Numbered from the stretch's first letter, positions 1 through 6,510 are shown. The stretch: 8,309 nt of DNA from Candidatus Woesebacteria bacterium UBA925 (GCA_002293705.1 DBDT01000077.1:1-8309), one strand, 5' to 3'. The notes: a model not told the origin generated them from the letters alone. A program made the numbers and translations.

Positions 1-19
1 AGATGTGTATAAGAGACAG
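1..19. other. Tn5/Nextera mosaic-end adapter left at contig end
   Basis: The first 19 bases, AGATGTGTATAAGAGACAG, are identical to the transposon mosaic end used in Nextera libraries. They are not genomic. Read in frame with the downstream gene they give the false N-terminus MCIRDS, so the apparent ATG at position 3 is not a real start codon. Genuine sequence begins at base 20. Confidence 0.96.
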
Positions 20-401
20 CATCATAAGGGCATCGAATTTAATATCTTACAAAGTTAGTGATTCTGAGGATTATTTCACCAGGTTGAAGGTGCTTGATAA
101 GCTCATTGCTGATTTTAAACCTGAAATAGTACTTTATGATGCAGGCATGGATGTTTGGACTGGTAGTCGCATTGGGAGAATTGAAGGAATGGATGAACAA
201 AAAATAGAACTTCGAGAGTCAGTTGTTTTTAATTCCTGCAAGAAAAGGGGGGTACCTGTGGCATTTATGATTGGGGGTGGGTATGCAAGATACAAAGATG
301 AGCGTGGAAAACCTCTAAATAAACACGAGATCGCGGAAAACAAGAAAAAATTGTCAATGATTCACGCAATCACTATCAAGCAGGCAATTAAAAATATCTG
401 A
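20..401 (+). CDS. Histone deacetylase/acetoin-utilisation (AcuC)-like hydrolase, C-terminal part, 5' truncated
   Basis: This is the C-terminal ~126 residues of a zinc-dependent deacetylase-fold protein. The family hydrolyses acetyl-amide bonds of acetyl-lysine, polyamines or small amides; the substrate of this member cannot be told. The fragment carries YDAGMD, whose final Asp (bases 150-152) matches the third zinc ligand of the family. It also has the GRIEGMDEQ segment that follows, and GGGYA, whose Tyr (282-284) matches the catalytic transition-state-stabilising Tyr. The short spacing resembles bacterial class IV (HDAC11-like) members more than eukaryotic class I enzymes. The His-Asp charge relay and the other two zinc ligands would lie upstream of the window. 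The first complete genomic codon is ATC at 21-23; anything before base 20 is adapter. The gene ends at TGA 399-401, which fits the normal family end. It is probably unrelated in function to the translation genes downstream. Confidence 0.82.
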
Positions 402-509
402 ATATGTAACACTTACCTGCTTGTATTGGCTAGATGGCAGACGCATGATACCGTTAATCGGTCGAACGAGTAAGCATGACATTTCAAAAACCTCTCGTTT
501 GATTGAGTT

Positions 510-548
510 CCCCTAGCTTGTGTTACGAACTTGCTAGGGGATAATTTT
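510..548 (+). terminator. Hairpin terminator candidate after the HDAC-like gene
   Basis: CCCCTAGC (510-517) pairs perfectly with GCTAGGGG (533-540) across a 15-base loop, followed by ATAATTTT (541-548). The GC-rich stem with a broken T-run fits a moderate intrinsic terminator reading rightward. It lies 108 bases past the upstream stop and about 118 bases before thrS, so it could end the upstream transcript or form part of a structured RNA. The run of T is weaker than in a textbook terminator. Confidence 0.55.
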
Positions 549-640
549 GTACAAAGCCAAATACTAAACGATTCTCTAGATTGAAAGGCCATCTTGGTAG
601 ATGTAATGCAGACTTTCTTAATTCTTCAATAAACACAAAG

Positions 641-657
641 TTAGGCTATAATGTGTA
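641..657 (+). promoter_or_regulatory. thrS promoter -10 box, leaderless geometry
   Basis: A perfect TATAAT lies at 647-652, inside TTAGGCTATAAT. Only five bases separate it from the ATG at 658, so transcription should start at or next to the A of the start codon. No good -35 hexamer is seen at 16-18 bp spacing. No Shine-Dalgarno motif is present, and with this geometry none could be on the transcript. Confidence 0.65.
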
Positions 658-2421
658 ATGGACGGTAGCGACAACTTAGTTAAATTAAGGCACTCAGCTT
701 CTCATCTCCTTGCTGCTGCAATTAAAAACTTATATCCAGATAGTTACCCCACAATTGGTCCAGCCACTGAAAATGGATTTTATTATGATTTTGATAACTT
801 GACTGTAAGCCCAGAAGATCTGAACAAGATAGAGGGTGAGATGAGTAGGATTGTTAAGGGTTGGCAGGGTTTTGAACAGCTTGTTGTAACCCCTGACCAG
901 GCGCGTCAGATGTTTTCTGAAAATAAGTACAAGCTTGAACTAATCGAAGAACTTGAAAAGAAGGGTGAAACTATCACTTTGTATAAGTCTGGTGAATTTA
1001 CTGACCTTTGCAAAGGTGGTCACATTGATAATCCAGCAGAAGTACTAAAGCATTTCAAGCTTATGTCTATTGCTGGAGCATATTGGCGAGGGGATGAGAA
1101 AAACAAGATGTTGACCAGAATTTACGGCACTGCATTTGAGAGCAAGGATGAGTTGGATAAATACTTATCTGACTTAGAGCTTGCCAAAGAGCGCGACCAC
1201 AGAAAGATTGGCTCAGAGATGGGGCTATTTGTATTTAGCGAGATAGTTGGCAAGGGATTGCCACTCTGGACTGAAAAAGGTGCAGCAATTAGACGAGAAA
1301 TTGAGAGATTTATTGTTGATGAAGAGATCAAAAGAGGATATCTGCATGTCTACACGCCTGACATTGCCCAAGTGGCCCTTTATGAAAAATCAGGCCATTA
1401 TCCATACTACAAAGATTCAATGTATGCACCAATTAAGATTGATGACGAGCAGTACATGTTAAGACCAATGACATGTCCTCACCACTTTGAGCTATATCTT
1501 TCAAAGCCACATAGCTACAAAGAGCTACCAGTTCGAATTGCAGAGCTGGCCAAGCTGTACCGTTATGAGCAGTCAGGTGAGCTTACAGGACTTATCAGGG
1601 TCAGAAGCTTCTGTCTAGCTGACGCACACATAGTTGCAATGATTGATCAGGCTGAAAGTGAGATATCTGGCGCGCTTGACCTAATCAGCTACATAGCAGG
1701 AATTTTTGGACTAAAGCCAGGCGAACATTATAGATACCGACTCTCTCTTGGCGACCGAAAAGATGAAGGTAAGTATTTCAAAGACGATGAAAGTTGGGAA
1801 AAGGCTGAAAACACCTTAAGAACTGTCCTAAATAACCAGCATGTTCCATTTTTTGAAGCAGAAGGAGAGGCTGCTTTCTATGGACCCAAAATAGATGTCC
1901 AGATGAAAAATGTAAATGGCAAAGAAGACACAGCCTTTACTGTCCAATATGACTTTGTAATGCCCTCTAGATTTAAACTTGAGTACACTGACCAAGATGG
2001 GTCTAAAAAGCAGCCTATTGTCATCCACAGGTCTTCAGTAGGGGCAATTGAGAGGGTTGTGGCATTTCTCATAGAGCACTTTGGTGGTAACTTCCCATTC
2101 TGGATTAGTCCTACCCAGGTAAAAGTGTTGCCTGTAAGTGACAAGACGCTCTCATATGCGGAGGATATCTACTCAAACCTAAAAGAGTTAGGCTTTAGAG
2201 TTGAGCTTGATTCCAGGCAGGAAACATTAGGTGCAAAAATCAGAGATGGAGAAAAAGAAAAGGTTCCATTCCTACTTATTGTTGGACCCAAAGAGGCGGA
2301 AAGTGGCATGGTTTCAGTTAGAACCAGAGGGGTGGGTAATGGCCCTGCCATTACACTTAATGATTTTATAGCTCTAATTTCCAAGCTTAGAGCCGAAAAA
2401 TCACTAACTCTAGCTATCTAA
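658..2421 (+). CDS. thrS: Threonine-tRNA ligase, TGS-less form
   Basis: This cytoplasmic class II synthetase charges tRNA-Thr with threonine. At 587 residues it is about 55 shorter than the E. coli enzyme, because the N-terminal TGS domain is absent. The protein opens directly into the editing domain (about 1-180), with HxxxH at H12/H16 and C118/H122 in DLCKGGH, the site that clears mischarged Ser-tRNA. The catalytic core (about 185-480) shows the three zinc ligands: C273 in MTCPHH, H324 in ADAH and H457 in VIHR. The anticodon-binding domain is about 485-587. The start at 658 sits five bases after a TATAAT box and just before the conserved LRHSASHLL, so no room for a TGS domain is hidden upstream. 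The gene heads the translation cluster and is followed by its own 38-base gap before infC. No T-box is seen. Confidence 0.97.
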   Translation: MDGSDNLVKLRHSASHLLAAAIKNLYPDSYPTIGPATENGFYYDFDNLTVSPEDLNKIEGEMSRIVKGWQGFEQLVVTPDQARQMFSENKYKLELIEELEKKGETITLYKSGEFTDLCKGGHIDNPAEVLKHFKLMSIAGAYWRGDEKNKMLTRIYGTAFESKDELDKYLSDLELAKERDHRKIGSEMGLFVFSEIVGKGLPLWTEKGAAIRREIERFIVDEEIKRGYLHVYTPDIAQVALYEKSGHYPYYKDSMYAPIKIDDEQYMLRPMTCPHHFELYLSKPHSYKELPVRIAELAKLYRYEQSGELTGLIRVRSFCLADAHIVAMIDQAESEISGALDLISYIAGIFGLKPGEHYRYRLSLGDRKDEGKYFKDDESWEKAENTLRTVLNNQHVPFFEAEGEAAFYGPKIDVQMKNVNGKEDTAFTVQYDFVMPSRFKLEYTDQDGSKKQPIVIHRSSVGAIERVVAFLIEHFGGNFPFWISPTQVKVLPVSDKTLSYAEDIYSNLKELGFRVELDSRQETLGAKIRDGEKEKVPFLLIVGPKEAESGMVSVRTRGVGNGPAITLNDFIALISKLRAEKSLTLAI

Positions 2422-2450
2422 TTGAACTTAGGCTATGATTTTGGTACTAT
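2422..2450 (+). promoter_or_regulatory. infC promoter (TTGAAC-17-TACTAT, extended -10)
   Basis: TTGAAC at 2422-2427 begins on the base after the thrS stop. It is spaced 17 bp from TACTAT at 2445-2450, which carries an extended -10 (TGG). The predicted start site, about 2457, lies about three bases before the TTG start codon. A second possible -10, TATGAT at 2434-2439, sits in TTAGGCTATGAT, nearly identical to the thrS box. Using that one would give a leader of roughly 14 bases. Confidence 0.65.
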
Positions 2451-2459
2451 AGACTGCCT

Positions 2460-3038
2460 TTGAAAAACACGGAAATCAACATAATTGCAAATAACCAAAT
2501 AACAGCTGACACAGTGAGGCTGTTGGATGGTGAAGGCAAACAAATTGGGGTGGTTAGCCTAGAAGAAGCATTGAATAAGGCAAAAGAGGTTGGAGTTGAC
2601 CTAATTCTCATTGCAGAGAGGGCAAATCCACCAGTTGTAAAGCTAATTGAAATAGGTAAATATAGGTACCAAGAAGAAAAGAGGTTAAGAGAAATTTCCA
2701 AGAAGAACAAAGGATCTGAGGTCAAAGAGGTCAGATTTAGTCCTTTTATAGGAGAGGCCGACTTTATGACCAGAATCAGAAGAATCGAAGACTTTCTTGA
2801 AGACAGTAACAAAGTAAGAGTTGTGGTCAGTTTCAAGAAAAAACAGATGATTGCCAAAGAAAGTGGATACGAAGTGTTAGGTAAGGTTAAAAAGATGCTT
2901 GAAGAAAAGACTGTAACCGACATGGAGCCTAAATTCTTTGGAAGATACCTGGCTATGGTATTATCACCATACAAGAAAGGTAAAAAGCTGGAAACTGTTC
3001 AAACAATTACAGAAAATAACGAAAATGCCAAAAGTTAA
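2460..3038 (+). CDS. infC: Translation initiation factor IF-3
   Basis: IF-3 binds the 30S subunit, prevents premature 50S joining and checks start-codon and initiator-tRNA pairing. The 192-residue protein shows the N-domain (about 7-75, with INNQI-like IANNQITADTVRLLD and ERANPPVVKLIEIGKYRY). A charged linker follows, then the C-domain (about 85-172, with KEVRFSPFIGEADFMTRIRR and MEPKFFGRYLAMVLSP). Length is slightly above the usual ~180, through a polar tail. The start is TTG at 2460, the only suitable start codon before the conserved N-domain. Non-AUG starts are characteristic of infC in many bacteria, where IF-3 represses its own synthesis by discriminating against them. A promoter lies a few bases upstream, so the mRNA is probably near-leaderless. 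The 3' end overlaps rpmI by 14 bases. Confidence 0.96.
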   Translation: MKNTEINIIANNQITADTVRLLDGEGKQIGVVSLEEALNKAKEVGVDLILIAERANPPVVKLIEIGKYRYQEEKRLREISKKNKGSEVKEVRFSPFIGEADFMTRIRRIEDFLEDSNKVRVVVSFKKKQMIAKESGYEVLGKVKKMLEEKTVTDMEPKFFGRYLAMVLSPYKKGKKLETVQTITENNENAKS

Positions 3039-3258
3039 AACAAACAAATCAATAGTAAAAAGATTCAAGATTACCAAAACAGGTAAGGTTTTGCGTGGAC
3101 AAAGCTTTACTAGCCACTTGAAGGTCAGAAAGAGCGCCAAGCATAAAATGAGGCTTTCTGGTACAATTGCCACCAAGGATAGTTTTGCAAAAAGAATTAT
3201 CAAAGCAACTGGAGTAAGAATTAGAAAAAGAAAACCAGTTGTAGCAAAAGAAGCATAA
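3025..3258 (+). CDS. rpmI: 50S ribosomal protein bL35
   Basis: bL35 is a small, very basic protein of the large ribosomal subunit that binds 23S rRNA. The chosen ATG at 3025 gives the family N-terminus MPKVKTNKS. An in-frame ATG at 2938 would add 29 residues lying inside the infC coding frame with no family similarity, so it is rejected. The product is 77 residues against a usual 64-66. The extra length is a basic C-terminal tail (about 66-77, RIRKRKPVVAKEA). Typical features include KRFKITKTGKVLRGQ and the HK-R-L segment near residue 35-40. The gene overlaps the end of infC by 14 bases in a different frame, has no Shine-Dalgarno motif, and is probably translationally coupled to infC. Confidence 0.95.
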   Translation: MPKVKTNKSIVKRFKITKTGKVLRGQSFTSHLKVRKSAKHKMRLSGTIATKDSFAKRIIKATGVRIRKRKPVVAKEA

Positions 3259-3268
3259 TAATAAACCC

Positions 3269-3604
3269 ATGAGAGTCAAATCAATCGCAAGCAGAAAACA
3301 CAGAAAAATAAGAGCAGCAGCTAAAGGATACAGGCACGCCCGAAGAAGGAGAATTGGTGCCGCTATCGAAGCTGTAATGCATGCTGGACATTATGCTTAC
3401 GTAGGAAGAAGACTTAGAAAAAGAGACATGAGAGCTCTTTGGATCACCAGAATCTCAGCTGCAGTTAAATCTCTTGGTTCAAGCTACAGCGTATTCATAA
3501 AGGGCCTTAAAACTGCAAACATTGAACTAGACAGAAAAGTCTTGGCTGACATTGCAGCCAAAGATAGTGCTACCTTCAAAGCTATATTTGAGAAAGCAAA
3601 GTAA
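3269..3604 (+). CDS. rplT: 50S ribosomal protein bL20
   Basis: bL20 binds 23S rRNA early in large-subunit assembly. In E. coli and Bacillus it also represses its own operon by binding the infC-rpmI-rplT mRNA. The 111-residue product has the long basic N-terminal helix (MRVKSIASRKHRK, AKGYRHARRRR), then AGHYAYVGRRLRKRDMRALWITRI and GLKTANIELDRKVLADIA, all family hallmarks at the usual spacing. Length is close to the usual ~118. The gap from rpmI is ten bases, so the two are in one transcript. No Shine-Dalgarno sequence precedes the ATG. An L20 target site on the mRNA could not be recognised by eye. A hairpin starts four bases after the stop. Confidence 0.97.
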   Translation: MRVKSIASRKHRKIRAAAKGYRHARRRRIGAAIEAVMHAGHYAYVGRRLRKRDMRALWITRISAAVKSLGSSYSVFIKGLKTANIELDRKVLADIAAKDSATFKAIFEKAK

Positions 3605-3607
3605 ATA

Positions 3608-3637
3608 ATTGCCTAGGGCAGAAATAAGGCAATGTTT
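3608..3637 (+). terminator. Hairpin after rplT, weak terminator or attenuator
   Basis: ATTGCCT (3608-3614) pairs with AGGCAAT (3627-3633) around a 12-base loop, followed by GTTT. It starts four bases past the rplT stop and ends just before the pheS -10 box. The short T-run means it could be a partial terminator that separates the ribosomal-protein unit from pheST. The loop and stem are modest, so some read-through is likely. Confidence 0.45.
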
Positions 3638-3651
3638 GCTACAATAGCCTC
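3637..3651 (+). promoter_or_regulatory. pheS promoter, extended -10, leaderless geometry
   Basis: TGCTACAAT at 3637-3645 is an extended -10 element (TGn plus TACAAT), six bases before the ATG at 3652. With standard spacing, transcription would begin on the A of the start codon. No good -35 is visible at 17 bp, which is tolerable for extended -10 promoters. Confidence 0.6.
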
Positions 3652-4653
3652 ATGCTAGATTCACTTCACAGAGCTCGCACCGAAGCAATATCAAAAATAC
3701 TTGGAAACAGCGATAAAAACTCCTTAGAACAAATTAGGATTGAATATCTAGGTAGAAATGGAAGGATTAACCAAGAAGCAAAGATTATTACAAGTCTTAC
3801 CAAAGATGAAAAGGTGGAATTTGGTAGAGCCTTAAATGAAGCAAAAAGAGCAATTGAGGGAGCACTTGATGAGGCTTTAAGCGAAAGAGAGGCTGTTGAG
3901 CAACAAAGCTTTGACCCTACAATTCCGGGAATTCTACCTCCAGTCGGATCAACACATTTAATCAGCCAAGCAATTGAAGAGATTTCATCAATTTTTACTC
4001 AAATTGGATTCACTAGAAGAAGATATCCTGAAATTGAAACCGACTGGTATGCATTTGAAGGGTTAAACATGCCAAAAGACCATCCAGCTCGGGATGAGCA
4101 AGAAACTTTCTTTGTCGAAGGAGGGCTGGTTCTTACCCCCCATACAAGTAGTGGACAGTTGCGCGAAATGCTTTCAAGTAAGCCACCAATCAGAATGATC
4201 AACATCGGTAAAACATACAGAAGGCAGTCTGACCTTACACACATTCCCATGTTTCACCAATTTGAAGGTCTTGTAATTGATGAGGGATTAAGCATCTCAA
4301 ACCTTCTTGGAACCCTTGATTACTTTGCCAAAAATTTCTTCGGTGAAAAAAGAGAAATTAGATTAAGACCATATAACTTTAGATTCACTGAGCCATCATT
4401 TGAAGTTGATATAAGCTGCGATGTGTGTGGAGGTGTTGGCTGCAAGTTCTGCAAACAAGGCTGGCTGGAGTTGGGTGGAGCAGGAATGGTGCACCCAAAT
4501 GTACTTAAAGCTGGCGGAGTGGATCACAAAAAATACAGAGGCTTTGCTTTTGGCTGGGGAGTTGAGCGAACATATATGATGAAATCAGGTATAAAACTTG
4601 GAGACATTAGAACAATTCTCTCAACAGATATACGTCACCTCTCACAATTTTAA
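3652..4653 (+). CDS. pheS: Phenylalanine-tRNA ligase alpha subunit
   Basis: This is the catalytic alpha chain of the (alpha-beta)2 class II enzyme that charges tRNA-Phe. Its 333 residues are normal length. An N-terminal helical, coiled-coil tRNA-binding part (about 1-85, with YLGRNGRI) precedes the aminoacylation domain. Visible motifs are GSTHLISQAIEEI, HTS at 164-166, motif 2 around YRRQSDLTHIPMFHQFEG (189-206) and motif 3 GWGVER (301-306). A four-cysteine cluster, CDVCGGVGCKFC (C256, C259, C264, C267), sits just before WLELGGAGMVHPNVL. Similar zinc-knuckle-like insertions occur in PheS of some other bacteria, so it is not by itself abnormal. The start at 3652 follows a -10 box directly. 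Only three bases separate its stop from pheT, so the two subunits are co-transcribed and probably co-translated. Confidence 0.97.
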   Translation: MLDSLHRARTEAISKILGNSDKNSLEQIRIEYLGRNGRINQEAKIITSLTKDEKVEFGRALNEAKRAIEGALDEALSEREAVEQQSFDPTIPGILPPVGSTHLISQAIEEISSIFTQIGFTRRRYPEIETDWYAFEGLNMPKDHPARDEQETFFVEGGLVLTPHTSSGQLREMLSSKPPIRMINIGKTYRRQSDLTHIPMFHQFEGLVIDEGLSISNLLGTLDYFAKNFFGEKREIRLRPYNFRFTEPSFEVDISCDVCGGVGCKFCKQGWLELGGAGMVHPNVLKAGGVDHKKYRGFAFGWGVERTYMMKSGIKLGDIRTILSTDIRHLSQF

Positions 4654-4656
4654 AAA

Positions 4657-6510
4657 ATGGCAATAGAACTAAAAATCACTGATTCAATGTTGAGAGACTT
4701 TCTTGAAACAGATGCAAAGCCCAAAGAAATTGCAAGCAGTCTTAGCCTATGTGGCCCATCTTTTGAAAGGGTTCACAAGTTAGAAGGTGACCACATGTAT
4801 GAAATTGAGGTTACGGTCAACAGAGTGGACATGGCAAGTGCTTATGGCATTGCAAAAGAGGCAGCAGCAATTCTTCCTCAATTCGGACACAAGGCAAAGA
4901 TAAAACCAATAAAAATTGAGAAATACTTGAAAGGAGATCTTAAAAAAACTCCTGTGGTTAAAACCAAGAAAGTGAAATACTTTGCTGGAATAGTTGTTGG
5001 CGATGTGGATGGAAAAATTGTTGACCAAAAATTAAAGTCATACTTAGAAGGAATTGGTGAGGCCTCTAAAAACTATATAGTTGATGCCACAAATGTGGCG
5101 ATGTATTCATATGGCGCACCTGTTCACGCTTTTGATTTAGACAAAATTGAAGGAGTTGGCTTTACTGTTAAAGAAGCAGAAGCTGGAGAGACAATTTCCA
5201 TACTAGATGGACGCAAACTCACCCTCAGAGGCGGGGAGATTGTATTTGAGGACAACAATGGATTGTTTGATTTAGCTGGAATAATGGGTGGGGAAGATAG
5301 CAAAGTTACAAAAGATACCAAAAGAATTCTTCTTGCAACAGAAATAATTGACCCTCTTGTCATTCGCAGCTCGTCCATACTTCATGAATGCAGAACACAT
5401 GCTGCAGTTCTTAATGAAAAACAGCCAAGTAAGCAGTCCTACCAAGCAGCGATTGAGTATGCATGCCAACTAATTGTCAAAATTAAGGGAAGATCCGAAG
5501 GCTCATTTGTTTACGACAAAATCGAGAGCAGTCCAGCAAAGAGTGTGATTGTTGGTCTTGAGCAAATCAACTCAACACTAGGGGTTCCACTCACAAAACC
5601 TGAGATCGAAAAAATTCTTTCACCTCTTGGCTTTGAGGTTAAATGGGATGGGGAAGTGGGGCAGTTCAAAGCACCACTAGACAGGCAGACAGATATTGGA
5701 ATTCCTGAAGACATTATCGAGGAGGTAGCAAGAATATACGGATACTTCAAACTGCCTAAAAAACTAATGACTGGAGCTATTCCAACTAGCAAAAGTGATC
5801 CAATCTTTGCCTTTGAAAAAAACGTGAGGACACTACTGTCAGGATGGGGTGGCCACGAAATAATGACCCTCTCAATGGTGGGCTCAACCAAATCAAGTGA
5901 AGAGATAAAGATATTAAATCCACTTGGCGAATCCGCTGGAAGCATGAGGACAAGCTTGAAAGACACCACAATCATAGCTCTTAAAGAGAACAATTGGAAT
6001 AATCAACCAATGTTTTTGTTTGAGATTGCCAATGTTTATTTAAAAAGCAAAAAAAACAAAACCGAGCATAGTGAAGTTTCAACCCTATCAATTGGCTTTG
6101 CCAACTTTGACCAAAGGACAGCCCAAGGAATTATTGATGGGTTAAAACTGAAGCTTAGAAGTAAAAGGTTAAACCAGTTAAGTAAAGTCGGTGAATACTT
6201 TATCTTTGAGCAATCAATTTCCGAGATGTTGGATATCAAAGAAAGAAGTGCTTACAAAATTGTTGAAAAGAAACCACTTCATTTTGAAGATATTACTTTA
6301 ACCAAAGAAGAAGGGGAGAGGGTTTCTGAACTTATAGAGGAAATTTCAAATGCAACTGAAGAGGTCTCATCCATAGATCTTCTTAATATTCATGAAAGCA
6401 AATACACCTTCAGAATCACTTTTAACTATGCAAGGTCAGAGGTTTCTGATGAAAAGGTGTCAGATGTAAGGGGACTACTTGAGAAAAAGTTGTCAAATCG
6501 AATCAAGTGA
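4657..6510 (+). CDS. pheT: Phenylalanine-tRNA ligase beta subunit, short form without OB-fold
   Basis: This is the beta chain of PheRS, which carries editing and tRNA-contact domains. It has 617 residues, against about 790-800 in most bacteria. B1 halves (about 8-38 and 48-75, ending EVTVNRVDMASAYGIAKEAAAIL) are nearly contiguous, so the B2 tRNA-binding OB-fold that normally sits between them is missing. The B3/B4 editing region (about 105-280) keeps IVDATNVAMYSYGAPVHAFDLDKI and DLAGIMGGEDSKV. However, the usual RTDASxRFEKGxDP-like stretch is replaced by RTHAAVLNEKQPS (246-258). B5 (about 295-375) has PLDRQTDIGIPEDIIEEVARIYGY. The synthetase-like B6-B7 region follows (about 383-530), and the C-terminal ~78 residues look like the FDX-ACB anticodon-binding domain (YTFRITFNY). 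The start three bases after pheS has no Shine-Dalgarno motif, implying coupling. Confidence 0.95.
   Translation: MAIELKITDSMLRDFLETDAKPKEIASSLSLCGPSFERVHKLEGDHMYEIEVTVNRVDMASAYGIAKEAAAILPQFGHKAKIKPIKIEKYLKGDLKKTPVVKTKKVKYFAGIVVGDVDGKIVDQKLKSYLEGIGEASKNYIVDATNVAMYSYGAPVHAFDLDKIEGVGFTVKEAEAGETISILDGRKLTLRGGEIVFEDNNGLFDLAGIMGGEDSKVTKDTKRILLATEIIDPLVIRSSSILHECRTHAAVLNEKQPSKQSYQAAIEYACQLIVKIKGRSEGSFVYDKIESSPAKSVIVGLEQINSTLGVPLTKPEIEKILSPLGFEVKWDGEVGQFKAPLDRQTDIGIPEDIIEEVARIYGYFKLPKKLMTGAIPTSKSDPIFAFEKNVRTLLSGWGGHEIMTLSMVGSTKSSEEIKILNPLGESAGSMRTSLKDTTIIALKENNWNNQPMFLFEIANVYLKSKKNKTEHSEVSTLSIGFANFDQRTAQGIIDGLKLKLRSKRLNQLSKVGEYFIFEQSISEMLDIKERSAYKIVEKKPLHFEDITLTKEEGERVSELIEEISNATEEVSSIDLLNIHESKYTFRITFNYARSEVSDEKVSDVRGLLEKKLSNRIK

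Larger units (their letters stand above)
402..657. other. Intergenic region between the HDAC-like gene and thrS
   Basis: No convincing protein gene or tRNA was found in these 256 bases. The region holds an 8-bp perfect hairpin at 510-540, a small hairpin at 590-603 (CATCT, loop TGGT, AGATG), and the thrS -10 box at 647-652. Two possible long-range pairings were noted: AGATGGC (432-438) with GCCATCT (588-594), and GCTTGTA (419-425) with the near-complement TACAAAGC (550-557). No T-box signature (AGGGTGGNACCGCG) is present, so a classical T-box control of thrS is not supported. Confidence 0.5.

Noticed and set aside
399..473. TGA of the HDAC-like gene read as a sense codon (24 further open codons to TAA at 471)
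   Set aside because: The TGA sits at the normal family C-terminus, other genes here also end in TGA, and Trp is encoded by TGG. There is no sign of UGA recoding.
415..515. tRNA-like stretch (TAGATGGCAGACGC resembles a D-arm, GTTAATC resembles an anticodon loop with UAA)
   Set aside because: No five-base anticodon stem, no T-arm with a proper TTCRA loop and no closing acceptor stem could be built on either strand.
445..516. 23-codon ORF starting at ATG 445 whose TAG lies inside the hairpin at 510-540, suggesting a thrS leader-peptide attenuator
   Set aside because: Only two of 23 codons are Thr, there is no ribosome-binding site, and the hairpin is over 110 bases before thrS, on a transcript that probably does not include thrS.
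640..660. T-box riboswitch controlling thrS
   Set aside because: No AGGGTGGNACCGCG motif or specifier stem is present, and the -10 box abuts the ATG, leaving no leader to hold one.
1122..1462. Overlapping ORFs in other frames inside thrS (and similar ones inside infC, pheS, pheT and the PBP gene)
   Set aside because: They lie wholly within well-conserved genes, have no family similarity that I can see and no upstream signals. They are shadow frames.
2938..3024. Longer rpmI start at ATG 2938
   Set aside because: The extra 29 residues lie within infC in another frame and match nothing in bL35. ATG 3025 gives the family N-terminus MPKVKT.
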